Below are positions 16,542 through 23,718 of a DNA stretch of 41,764 nucleotides, one piece after another. The stretch lies in contig CASJPF010000032.1 of the NCBI GenBank assembly GCA_949383255.1, forward strand, positions 1 to 41,764, given 5' to 3'. The translations under genes were made by a program, and so were the position numbers. The notes beneath the pieces are model-generated. The model worked only from the letters and a program-made list of their open reading frames with translations. It had not been told where the DNA came from and made no database searches. This DNA is from Lachnospiraceae bacterium. Lineage in GTDB: Bacteria > Bacillota > Clostridia > Lachnospirales > Lachnospiraceae. Each line of letters starts with the position of its first letter. Position 1 is the stretch's first letter.

Positions 16542-18709
16542 TGTATCAAGTTGTCGCAGTTTTGCAGGGAAGGGAACATGTTCTAATGGACATTCGAGAT
16601 GAAGCGTACATATTGGAAGTTCCAAGATTGACATTGCAGATAAATAACGCGGGAATGTTTACATTTAGCATACACCCTACCCATCCAGAAGCAAAAAGTA
16701 TTGTTCCATTAATTACACTCGTTAAAGTGTATAAGACAGATTATAGAACATATAAAAAATGGATGTTTACAGGGCGCGTTATTGATATTGAAAAAGATAT
16801 ATACAATAATAATCGTGTTAAATGTGAAGGGATTTTGGCATATCTTGTTGATAGTATTGTCGCCCCATATGAATATCAAGGAACACCGGCTAATTATGTA
16901 AAACAATTGGTAAACTCTCATAATTCTCAAGTAAATAAAGAGAAGCAGTTTACATTAAGAGCATTGGACTTATCAGATATAGATACAAATAACAATATAG
17001 TTCGTGCCAACAGAAATTATCCTACAACAATGCAGGAAATAAAGGATAAGGTAATAAATTTATTAGGTGCATATGTATCAGTGGAAGATTCTAAAGATAG
17101 CTTGTATATAGATTGTAGCCAGAACATAACACATTATAACAAACAAGCTATACGATTAGGAGAAAATATAATTGATTTAACACAGACAAAAAATGCTGGG
17201 AACATACGTACAGTAATGGTTGGGATAGGAGCAGAAGATAAGGAAGGCAATCGTTTGTCGGTTACAATTGAAAATGATAATGCAATAGCAAAGTATGGCA
17301 GAATTGTGGGCACAATGAAATTTGAGAATGTAACTACTTTAGAACAGTTAGAAAAGAAAACGAAGGCATATCTTGACAATGTAATTACAGGGACAGATAC
17401 GATTGAGGTAAGAGCCGTCGATTTGAGTATGACAAATGCTGAAATTGAATCTATTGGACTTGGGTATTGTTATGTAGAATCCAAGTACAATAATTTGGAT
17501 CATGTGCGAATGCTTGTGAGTAAGATTGAACTTTATCTTACAGATCCAGGTCAGAATACATTTAGTCTAGGCGTGACAGCACGAAGTATGACTACCAGTA
17601 TGTCACAGGCAAATTCTGTAATGGATAAGGAAGTTGAAAGAATAGCAAGTATTATTAGTCCCAGAATACAGTATGCTGTTGAAAATGCATCTCAATTAAT
17701 TACAGGAGCCAAAGGTGGATATGTGGTTTTAGATTGTGGGGGAAATGCAGACAAGCATCCAGAACAGATATTAATTATGGATGCACCAGAAAAAGAAAAT
17801 GCAAAGTATGTAATCCGAATAAATAAAAATGGAATAGGTTTTTCTACATCTGGATATAACGGTCCTTACGCAAATGCTTGGACAATTGATGGAAATCTTG
17901 TTGCAGATTTTATAACGACTGGAACAATGTTTGCTGACCGAATCCGTGGAGGAACATTAGAGATTGGCGGAGAGAAAGACGGATGTATAACGGTTTTAGA
18001 TGGTAGAGGAAATATTGTAGCAACAATAAATAAGGAAGGTGTAACTGTCCTAAAGGGAAGCATACGAGGTTCCACAATAACAGTGGGAGGTACATCTAAT
18101 GCAGATGGAGAAATAACGGTTTTAGATGGTAGAGGAAATATTGCAGCAACAATAAATAAGGAAGGTGTAACTGTCCTAAAGGGAAGCATACGAGGTTCCA
18201 CAATAACAGTGGGAGGTACGAAAAATGCATCTGGGTGCATAACTGTCTTGAATAGCTATGGCGATATTAAGCTTACAATTGATGTTAATGGTATTAACGT
18301 CAATGACAAATTTAAAATAGATATGAATGGCAATATGGAAGCTATCAGTATATCTGGTGATGCAATAGAGCAAATAAATGATATTATTGATAGTTCTGAG
18401 GCTATGAAGACTGCAAAGCAGGCTATTAAGGAAGCTAATAATGCTGCTAATACGGCTAAAGGTGCTGCAGAAACAGCTCAGAGTGCCGCTAATAAGGCGC
18501 AAGAAACAGCGGACATTGCAAATAGTGCAGCAGATGCGGCAAATAGTGCGGCTACAGCGGCAAAAAATGCCGCAGATAAAGCGCAGGTAGCAATTGATGC
18601 GTTGAATGTCACAGTAACTAATTTGAATAATATGGTAAATCAAATTAATGAATGGATAAAGCAACTTAATGTGCAAATAAGAGAATTGGGTAAGCCAGGA
18701 ATATCATAG
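16541..18709 (+). CDS. Tail-associated protein (Tal / prophage endopeptidase tail), with duplicated C-terminal beta repeats
   Basis: This 722-aa hub protein begins with the Tal/gp27-like domain (residues 1-370; F-S-I-H-P-T-H-P, W-M-F-T-G-R-V-I-D-I-E-K-D, then the long Y-L-D-N-V-I-T-G-T-D-T-I-E-V-R-A-V-D-L). A middle region about 375-480 precedes beta-strand repeats (480-590) of the form I-T-V-L-D-G-R-G-N-I-x-A-T-I-N-K-E-G-V-T-V-L. The C-terminus is an Ala-rich coiled coil (about 620-720) likely to trimerise as a tail spike. Tal anchors receptor-binding proteins and may help penetrate the wall; no catalytic motif is clear. Confidence 0.85.
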   Translation: MYQVVAVLQGREHVLMDIRDEAYILEVPRLTLQINNAGMFTFSIHPTHPEAKSIVPLITLVKVYKTDYRTYKKWMFTGRVIDIEKDIYNNNRVKCEGILAYLVDSIVAPYEYQGTPANYVKQLVNSHNSQVNKEKQFTLRALDLSDIDTNNNIVRANRNYPTTMQEIKDKVINLLGAYVSVEDSKDSLYIDCSQNITHYNKQAIRLGENIIDLTQTKNAGNIRTVMVGIGAEDKEGNRLSVTIENDNAIAKYGRIVGTMKFENVTTLEQLEKKTKAYLDNVITGTDTIEVRAVDLSMTNAEIESIGLGYCYVESKYNNLDHVRMLVSKIELYLTDPGQNTFSLGVTARSMTTSMSQANSVMDKEVERIASIISPRIQYAVENASQLITGAKGGYVVLDCGGNADKHPEQILIMDAPEKENAKYVIRINKNGIGFSTSGYNGPYANAWTIDGNLVADFITTGTMFADRIRGGTLEIGGEKDGCITVLDGRGNIVATINKEGVTVLKGSIRGSTITVGGTSNADGEITVLDGRGNIAATINKEGVTVLKGSIRGSTITVGGTKNASGCITVLNSYGDIKLTIDVNGINVNDKFKIDMNGNMEAISISGDAIEQINDIIDSSEAMKTAKQAIKEANNAANTAKGAAETAQSAANKAQETADIANSAADAANSAATAAKNAADKAQVAIDALNVTVTNLNNMVNQINEWIKQLNVQIRELGKPGIS
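17991..18242 (+). repeat. 126-bp tandem duplication in the Tal gene
   Basis: The segment starting CGGTTTTAGATGG at 17991 recurs at 18117, a 126-bp (42-codon) period. The first about 103 bases of the two units differ at one position (GTAGCA versus GCAGCA); the rest diverges. A third, older unit follows. This is a recent in-frame duplication in the tail-tip protein. Confidence 0.9.
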
Positions 18710-18719
18710 GGAGAGAAGT

Positions 18720-19310
18720 ATGGCAAACATAGTAAAATATTTGGAACAAATTCTTAAAGCAAGATTTGGGCGTGATGTTCGGTTGTCGATACATAATGCT
18801 ATAGATGCTGTAAATAGTAGCGTGGAAGGTTCAGCTGCAGTAGCAGAGACAGCTAGAAGAGGTGCGGAGACAGCCAAGACAGCAGCAGAGACAGCCCAGA
18901 AAAAATCGGAAGCAGCTCAAGTCGAATCTAAGAAAAGTGCAGACATATCTGTTGCTGCAGAAACAGTTGCACTCGCGGCAAAAAAGCAAGCGGTTGAAAC
19001 GCTTACAGATGTTAGGCAAAAACTTGAAACAGGTTATTTTAATGGTTCTAAGGGTGACAAAGGTGACAAAGGGGACAAAGGTGATAAGGGCGATAAAGGT
19101 GAGCGTGGGGATAAAGGCGATAAAGGTGAGCGTGGGGACAGTGGGGTGACAGTACCAATAAGTGGAATGTTTAATCTGATCGGAGATAAAGATGGTAATC
19201 TGTGGGTGGCATTTCCAGATGATTCACAAGATTATGCCCAGTTTGAAACAGATGAAGATGGAAATATTTATATGATAGTATCTGATGATGAGAAAGGTGT
19301 AGGTACATGA
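18720..19310 (+). CDS. Collagen-like baseplate/fibre protein
   Basis: ATG 18720 follows AGGGAGAG. The 196-aa protein has a helical N-terminus (MANIVKYLEQILKARFGRDV...), an Ala/Glu-rich coiled coil (residues 40-100) and then about eleven Gly-X-Y triplets, mostly G-D-K and G-E-R, around residues 105-140, and a short acidic beta-rich C-terminus. Collagen-like trimers are common as rigid shafts in phage tail fibres. The shaft is coded by near-identical 9-bp repeats at about 19050-19140, prone to slippage. It probably assembles with the next, overlapping fibre protein. Confidence 0.8.
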   Translation: MANIVKYLEQILKARFGRDVRLSIHNAIDAVNSSVEGSAAVAETARRGAETAKTAAETAQKKSEAAQVESKKSADISVAAETVALAAKKQAVETLTDVRQKLETGYFNGSKGDKGDKGDKGDKGDKGERGDKGDKGERGDSGVTVPISGMFNLIGDKDGNLWVAFPDDSQDYAQFETDEDGNIYMIVSDDEKGVGT

Positions 19311-20158
19311 AAGTATTAATTGGAAATTTTAAAGGCCCTCAGGGAGAGCAAGGTATTGAAGGGCAAAAAGGTGACACTGGAGCAATAGGACCAAGGGGCA
19401 GTCGATGGACAAGTGGTACTGGTATAACTGGTACAAGTACTGTTGGTATTGTTTTTATAACAAGCGGTATAACAGATGCACACATACAGGACTATTATAT
19501 AAATACAAATACAGGAAATTTGTATGAATGTATAGTGCCAGGTACAGCAGATATAGCAGAGTGGGTATATATTGGCAACTTTAAAGGACCAACAGGTGCT
19601 ACAGGACCTGCAGGAAGTATTTCTGATATAAATAAACAGAAGCCTACATACGAAGAAGCTTCCAAACTTGAAAATATAAAGAGTGGAGAAACGGTAGCGA
19701 TAGCATTTGGAAAGCTAAGAAAAGCGTTAGCAATTTTTATTACGCATTATATGCAGAAAGCTACTACTTCAATATTGGGGCATGTAAAATTATCTAATAG
19801 TGCAGCCATAACTAAAGCTGGTGAGTATGCACTTGATGCAATTGAAAAGAATGCATCTGTAGAAGGGACACTAGCAAATTTGATTAGTCAACAAAATAGC
19901 GATTTGTTGAATAAAATTGAAGTTGTATATTCTGGTTTAGATTCTGCCGAATCAGAAATTAATTTTTCACCTTTTCCATTTGGTATGTATATTGTAATAT
20001 CATATCGTTTCACCGCTATAATATGGCGTTGGAGTAATAGTTTAAGATGTAAAATAATAGAAAAAGAAGGTTCAATCGAACTAACTACTAATAAATTAGT
20101 ATTGGAATTTAACCAAACGGTAACTTATATTTGCATAATACAATGTTGGCATAGATAA
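19307..20158 (+). CDS. Tail fibre with collagen-like segments and an invertible C-terminus
   Basis: ATG 19307 overlaps the previous stop (ATGA) behind GAAAGGTG. The 283-aa fibre has two collagen-like segments (G-P-Q-G-E-Q-G-I-E-G-Q-K-G-D-T-G and G-P-T-G-A-T-G-P-A-G-S), a central conserved domain with N-T-G-N-L-Y-E-C, and the phage fibre repeat A-T-T-S-I-L-G-H-V-K-L-S-N-S-A-A-I-T. From N-S-D-L (about residue 197) onward the end is the current C-terminal tip, which would bind the host. The codons N-S-D-L lie in a 15-bp site repeated inverted at 20499-20513, so the tip can be swapped by inversion for the minus-strand module at 20237-20503. Confidence 0.85.
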   Translation: MKVLIGNFKGPQGEQGIEGQKGDTGAIGPRGSRWTSGTGITGTSTVGIVFITSGITDAHIQDYYINTNTGNLYECIVPGTADIAEWVYIGNFKGPTGATGPAGSISDINKQKPTYEEASKLENIKSGETVAIAFGKLRKALAIFITHYMQKATTSILGHVKLSNSAAITKAGEYALDAIEKNASVEGTLANLISQQNSDLLNKIEVVYSGLDSAESEINFSPFPFGMYIVISYRFTAIIWRWSNSLRCKIIEKEGSIELTTNKLVLEFNQTVTYICIIQCWHR

Positions 20159-20181
20159 CAATATTTTAATAGGGGAATTTT

Positions 20182-20223
20182 ATGACTATAAACTTTACGA
20201 TACATGGAAAATCGTTGAGATAA
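20182..20223 (+). pseudogene. Truncated start of a tail-associated gene
   Basis: ATG 20182 follows AGGGGAATTT and reads M-T-I-N-F-T-I-H-G-K-S-L-R before a stop. The opening resembles the start of small tail-associated proteins common in this phage group (M-T-x-x-F-T-I-x-G). It appears to be a leftover start inside the invertible segment, cut off by past recombination. It is probably not functional. Confidence 0.35.
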
Positions 20224-20236
20224 GCTCTATTGGTAT

Positions 20237-20503
20237 TTAGTTGTTCCACGTAATATTATTTTTATCTGTTGCAAACAAAAAACCAGTATAAAGCTTGCCA
20301 CTTCGCCCAATGTATAATATTCGTTTTTGGCTTACATCTGTACAAGGAAGGACTATACCGCTACCATAATTTTCGGGAAAGCATTCTTCTCCTGTCCAGT
20401 TAGAAAAGAATAACACAGCATTCCTTCCGCTGTTAGTTATTATAATATCTTTCCAAGGTATTGCCCCAATGCTTGTAAGTCCAGTGCTATTTATTTTAAA
20501 CAA
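20237..20503 (-). CDS. Silent alternative tail-fibre C-terminal module
   Basis: This minus-strand frame of 88 codons has only a TTG (20503-20501) as nominal start, with no ribosome binding site, and is open upstream through the 15-bp site as L-N-S-D-L. It reads L-F-K-I-N-S-T-G-L-T-S-I-G then W-K-D-I-I-I-T-N-S-G-R-N-A-V-L-F-F-S and ends N-I-T-W-N-N. After inversion of 19894-20513 it would follow the fixed fibre N-terminus in frame and replace the present tip. It shares N-S-D-L with the active tip but is otherwise unrelated in sequence, as expected of alternative receptor-binding ends. Confidence 0.8.
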   Translation of the reverse strand: MFKINSTGLTSIGAIPWKDIIITNSGRNAVLFFSNWTGEECFPENYGSGIVLPCTDVSQKRILYIGRSGKLYTGFLFATDKNNITWNN

Positions 20504-20568
20504 ATCGCTATTTAACGAACAAAGCTGTAACTCGTAAACCTAACAATAAAAAAGAAAGGATTAAAAAA

Positions 20569-20910
20569 ATGAATGAAGTAATTACAGTTGGCAGTGAAAA
20601 ATACACTGTCACGAATGTAGAAACGGGACTCAACGCAATATCCTTTACAGTCATTGATTCAGCAGTTGGTGATGTAGAGGCAGTTTTTAGGGACGTAAAG
20701 GAGCTAACAGTAGGAGATACGGAGGGGGCAGTTTATGGTGAGTATCCTGATGTTGAATTTGAATCCCTTACGATCAGTGCAGATGGGAGAGTCTCAGTAG
20801 TTATGCATATTCTGAATGAGACAGAGAAGCAGATCAGAGAACTGCAAATATCCCAGGCAGAACAGGATGAGGCTATAGCAGAGCTTTTGTATGGAGGGGG
20901 TGAGGCATGA
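20569..20910 (+). CDS. Small tail-region phage protein (113 aa)
   Basis: ATG 20569 follows AGAAAGGATTAAAAAA, 56 bp beyond the right inversion site, so it is outside the switching segment. The N-terminal 85 residues are beta-rich (I-T-V-G-S-E-K-Y-T-V-T-N-V-E-T-G, D-V-E-A-V-F-R-D-V-K-E-L-T-V-G-D); the end is a short coiled coil (Q-I-R-E-L-Q-I-S-Q-A-E-Q-D-E-A-I-A-E-L). Proteins of this size lie between fibres and XkdX/holin genes in many Clostridia phages, probably with a baseplate or fibre accessory role. It overlaps the next gene by 4 bp. Confidence 0.7.
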   Translation: MNEVITVGSEKYTVTNVETGLNAISFTVIDSAVGDVEAVFRDVKELTVGDTEGAVYGEYPDVEFESLTISADGRVSVVMHILNETEKQIRELQISQAEQDEAIAELLYGGGEA

Positions 20911-21047
20911 TGAGCAATACAGTGAAGAATATTATCGTTAGAGTAGTTAAAAATAGAATGGCAGCAGGTGAGGCTTTTGAGGAGATTATTAAAAGTTATC
21001 TCCGATTGACAAAAGACGAAATAAAAGAGATTAAAGAAGAACTTTAG
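20907..21047 (+). CDS. Very small XkdX-position phage protein (46 aa)
   Basis: ATG 20907 overlaps the upstream stop (ATGA) behind GGAGGGGGTGAGG. The 46-aa product is helical and charged (N-I-I-V-R-V-V-K-N-R-M, E-I-I-K-S-Y-L-R-L-T-K-D-E-I-K-E-I-K-E-E-L). XkdX-like short proteins occupy exactly this spot before holin genes in Firmicutes phages. The family match is by position and shape rather than by motif. Confidence 0.6.
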   Translation: MMSNTVKNIIVRVVKNRMAAGEAFEEIIKSYLRLTKDEIKEIKEEL

Positions 21048-21068
21048 AGAAGAAGGGAGTCTATAGAA

Positions 21069-21563
21069 ATGGGTTTTGCAGAAAAGATAGTGTTAACATT
21101 GACTAATAATATGCTGATCCAGCTTGTCATAATTGCTATCGTGATGGATACAATATTTGGTATTATTCGAGCTGTAAAAGAACATGGATTCAATAGTTGC
21201 TTTGGAATTGACGGAGCAATCCGAAAAATAGCCATGATAGTATCAATAGTCTTGTTATGTGTTGTTGATGTGCTTATACATATCAATCTGATTGGATTTC
21301 TTCCAATCGGGGTAAAGGAGTGGATATCTGCTAATTTGGGTATCAGTGTTATCGGCATTGCTGAGTTTTTCTGTGTACTATATCTAGTTTATGAGATTGT
21401 AAGTATTCTAAAAAACATGGTTTTGTGTGGCTTACCAGTCAAGGCAATTTGGTTGAAAGTTAGAAATATTTTACAGAAATATACGGACGAACTTCCAGAC
21501 AGTGATGAATTAACTTTAGAGGTAAAAGAACTAAGAGAGGAAAAAGTCCATGAAAATAAGTAA
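21069..21563 (+). CDS. Holin (toxin-secretion/phage lysis holin family)
   Basis: ATG 21069 follows AGAAGGGAG. The 164-aa protein has the pattern of the phage_holin_4 family: a membrane segment L-I-Q-L-V-I-I-A-I-V-M-D-T-I-F-G-I with the typical D-T-x-F-G, a central A-I-R-K-I-A-M-I-V-S-I-V-L-L-C-V-V-D, and a third segment around G-I-A-E-F-F-C-V-L-Y-L-V-Y-E. The C-terminus is charged and cytoplasmic. It makes the membrane hole that lets the endolysin reach the wall. It overlaps the endolysin gene by 14 bp, so the lysis pair is coupled. Confidence 0.9.
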   Translation: MGFAEKIVLTLTNNMLIQLVIIAIVMDTIFGIIRAVKEHGFNSCFGIDGAIRKIAMIVSIVLLCVVDVLIHINLIGFLPIGVKEWISANLGISVIGIAEFFCVLYLVYEIVSILKNMVLCGLPVKAIWLKVRNILQKYTDELPDSDELTLEVKELREEKVHENK

Positions 21564-22461
21564 AGATATAGTTGCAAAAGGGACTGATATAAGCAAATGG
21601 CAAGGAACTGTTGATTTTGTTAAGATGAAACAGGAAGGGATTGCATTTGTGATTATTCGTGCTGGGTATGGAGAAACACAAGACAAGATGTTTAATACCT
21701 ACATAAATAATGCACTTAGGGCAGGAATTTCAGTAGGCGTATATTGGTTTATTTATGCAAAAGATAAAACAGATATTATTAAAAATGCGCATAAGTTTCA
21801 TCAAGTAATCGAAACATATAAAGATAAAATCATATGTGGAGTATGGGCAGACTGGGAGTATGACAGTGATAAAAAAGCAGGATTTCTGACAATGGAGCAG
21901 CGTTCAGAAATGGTGGGTGAGTTTTGTAAGATTATGATTGGCTATGGATATGATATAGGAATCTATGCCAATATGGATTACATTCAAAACAAATTTACTT
22001 CAGAGCTTGTGGCTGCATACCCATTATGGTATGCAAGGTATGAGAAGAAAATAGGTTCGGCGGGATATAAAGGAAAGGACGGACACCCATATATTTGGCA
22101 GTACAGCAGTAAAGGTACCGGAAAAGTGTATGGAGCAGAATCTCAATATATAGATTTAGACTATGCCTATTTTCAGATACCAGATAAAAATACTAACAAT
22201 ATAAGCGAAGTAGCTAGTATAAATATCAACCCATATTTAGAACCAACATCGAATATAAGGAAAGGAACAAGAGGAGAAGGCGCGAAATGGGTACAATGGT
22301 GTCTTTGGCGTTTTGGATTGCTGGAGGAGTCGGAAATTGATGGTGTTATCGGTTCACATTCTGAATCTGCAATAAAGGTAGCGCAGGCAAGGCTGGGAAT
22401 AGGGGTAGATGGGATTGTAGGGAATATTACTCTAAACACTTTTAAGAGCGTGTTAGTTTAA
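21550..22461 (+). CDS. Endolysin: GH25 lysozyme with peptidoglycan-binding domain
   Basis: ATG 21550 lies inside the holin gene behind AGAGAGGAAAAAG. Residues 8-200 form a GH25 muramidase domain with G-T-D13-I-S-K-W-Q-G and the catalytic D101-W-E103 in V-W-A-D-W-E-Y-D. Residues about 235-300 form a PG_binding_1-like domain (R-x-G-T-R-G-E-G-A-K-W-V-Q-W-C-L, I-D-G-V-I-G, A-x-A-R-L-G-I-G-V-D-G-I-V-G). It would cut the glycan strands of the host wall at lysis. There is no signal peptide, as expected for holin-dependent release. A weak hairpin with a T run (about 22501-22535) may terminate the late transcript. Confidence 0.95.
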   Translation: MKISKDIVAKGTDISKWQGTVDFVKMKQEGIAFVIIRAGYGETQDKMFNTYINNALRAGISVGVYWFIYAKDKTDIIKNAHKFHQVIETYKDKIICGVWADWEYDSDKKAGFLTMEQRSEMVGEFCKIMIGYGYDIGIYANMDYIQNKFTSELVAAYPLWYARYEKKIGSAGYKGKDGHPYIWQYSSKGTGKVYGAESQYIDLDYAYFQIPDKNTNNISEVASININPYLEPTSNIRKGTRGEGAKWVQWCLWRFGLLEESEIDGVIGSHSESAIKVAQARLGIGVDGIVGNITLNTFKSVLV

Positions 22462-22636
22462 TTAATTTCAAATTAGTATTTAAAATGTAAAGGTTTGAAT
22501 AAGCAGATAAATTGATGCTTTTTCAGACTTTTTTTGATAATTAGATTCTAAAATTTTTATTTTGTCAGAGTTGTTGTAAGTTCATGCTATCCATCATTTG
22601 CACAAAATCAAATCTGAATGAAAAGTCTTTTAATCC

Positions 22637-22653
22637 CCCCATCTGAGATGGGG
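22637..22653. mobile_element. Left-end hairpin of an IS200/IS605-type element
   Basis: CCCCATCT-G-AGATGGGG is an 8-bp perfect hairpin about 100 bp before the remnant transposase start. Subterminal hairpins near both ends are the sites bound by the HUH transposase of this family. The element itself has no inverted repeats. Confidence 0.6.
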
Positions 22654-22697
22654 AGAACGGAATAAGCCGTAGCGTTGCCTAAAGTACTAAAATAAAA

Positions 22698-22750
22698 CCT
22701 CCTATGTTACAATGTTGTGGGTTTCGTGATCCAAAACATTACACAGGAGG
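22698..22750 (+). promoter_or_regulatory. Hairpin hiding the ribosome binding site of tnpA
   Basis: CCTCCT (22698-22703) is complementary to AGGAGG (22745-22750), the tnpA ribosome binding site, and AATGTT (22711-22716) pairs with AACATT (22735-22740), making a long imperfect leader hairpin. IS200 is known to repress its own translation with such a structure. Confidence 0.6.
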
Positions 22751-22756
22751 TGTCCA

Positions 22757-23132
22757 ATGGACAATAAAAGTTTAGCACATACAAGATGGAATTGCACGTA
22801 TCATTTGGTATTTATTCCAAAATACCACCGTAGAATTATGTGAGATGAAAGGTGTTTCTCTCATAGAAGGGAAGATTTGTGTGGACCATGTTCATTTATA
22901 TGTGGGAATCTCGCCAAAGATAAGCATTTTTGAGTTTATGGCATATCTGAAAGGGAAAAGTTCGCTTATATTTTTTGACAGGCATCCGGAGTACTGCACC
23001 AAATGGGGAGACAGGCATTTCTGGGCGCGTGGTTATTATGTTGCAACAGTAGGGAATGTAAACGAAGAAATTGTCAGAAAATACATTCGGGAACAGGAAG
23101 AGAACGATAAACTAGAGGAAGGGATAAAGTAG
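22757..23132 (+). pseudogene. tnpA: Decayed IS200/IS605 TnpA transposase
   Basis: From ATG 22757 it reads M-D-N-K-S-L-A-H-T-R-W-N-C-T-Y-H-L-V-F-I-P-K-Y-H-R-R-I-M and then stops at TGA: a block of residues normally following R-R has been deleted with loss of frame. From about 22838 the other frame resumes with L-C-E-M-K-G-V-S-L-I-E-G-K, the HUH motif in D-H-V-H-L-Y-V, then R-H-F-W-A-R-G-Y-Y-V and the Tyr nucleophile in K-Y-I-R-E-Q-E. The HUH and Tyr motifs survive but the protein cannot be made whole. The C-terminal fragment alone (ATG 22845) would lack the N-terminal strand. Confidence 0.85.
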
Positions 23133-23222
23133 CAGAGTCTCCGCTGGAGGCAGCTAGCACTAATGGTATTGCGAAACCCGCCTCTGGAGGAACCAGTATT
23201 ATCCCCTGGAGGGGGTGTTCTT
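23133..23222. mobile_element. Right end of the IS200/IS605-type element, GC-rich hairpins
   Basis: After the transposase stop come short hairpins such as CCTC-TG-GAGG (23181-23190) and CCCCTGGAGGGG (23203-23214), typical of the right end of IS200/IS605 elements. The exact tip cannot be placed by eye. Confidence 0.45.
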
Positions 23223-23411
23223 AACCCCCATTTGAAATCTTAACTTGACCCACAAGTCTTAAAGCAGGTAATTTTGCACAAAATTAAGCTAATTATCTGT
23301 TCACAATTATGCTTACATTAATAAAGAAGAAATAAAACCAGCAAGTATATTTTATAACCATAATTGTGCAAATTTACAAATGTGGGTCAAGTTAAGATTT
23401 GAATGGGGGTT
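23223..23411. mobile_element. MITE-like 189-bp element with 31-32 bp terminal inverted repeats
   Basis: AACCCCCATTTGAAATCTTA... (23223-23254) is repeated inverted at 23381-23411, ending ...TTGAATGGGGGTT. The two ends match over about 30 positions with one indel and one change. The AT-rich inside holds no gene, and no clear target duplication is seen. It fits a non-autonomous mobile element; a very long transcript hairpin is the alternative. It lies between the IS remnant and the large accessory gene. Confidence 0.65.
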
Positions 23412-23718
23412 GCTAATTTCTCGGCAAATTTAGATGACATTGTAAAAAGATTGTCTATTTGCAAAACTATATTTTTAATATTTATATTTGGTTTTATGCT
23501 GTATATTAAATGTAGACTGGTCAATTCTGTCCCTTGTCTATTTGAGTAAAGAGATATAAACTATTTGCATAATATGCTTATATAAATATGATAGGATTAA
23601 TGAATCAACGAAATATTTTGTTTATATTTTTAGTATATTTCAAAATAAATAAAGTTAAAATATTGGTAAATTCATAAAACTATACATACTTTTGATAAAA
23701 ATGGTTAGGAGTAAAATG
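23412..23718. other. AT-rich upstream region of the metallophosphoesterase-NTPase gene
   Basis: About 300 bp, very AT-rich, without a gene. It should carry the promoter of the large gene; several TATAAT-like boxes occur (for example around 23575-23600), too many to choose one. The ribosome binding site AGGAG is at 23707-23711. Confidence 0.4.

Larger units (their letters stand above)
19894..20513. repeat. Invertible segment bounded by 15-bp inverted repeats (phase-variable fibre tip)
   Basis: AAATAGCGATTTGTT is at 19894-19908 on the + strand and as its exact reverse complement at 20499-20513. Between them lie the 3' end of the fibre gene and, on the minus strand, a second open tip module. 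At each site the reading frame gives N-S-D-L on the way in, so inversion would join the fixed fibre N-terminus in frame to the alternative tip. The segment is 620 bp. No recombinase gene is present in the window. Confidence 0.85.

Noticed and set aside
19307..20515. Diversity-generating retroelement acting on the fibre gene
   Set aside because: No reverse transcriptase gene and no template/variable repeat pair with adenine-biased changes is present. The two tips are unrelated in sequence and on opposite strands, which fits inversion.
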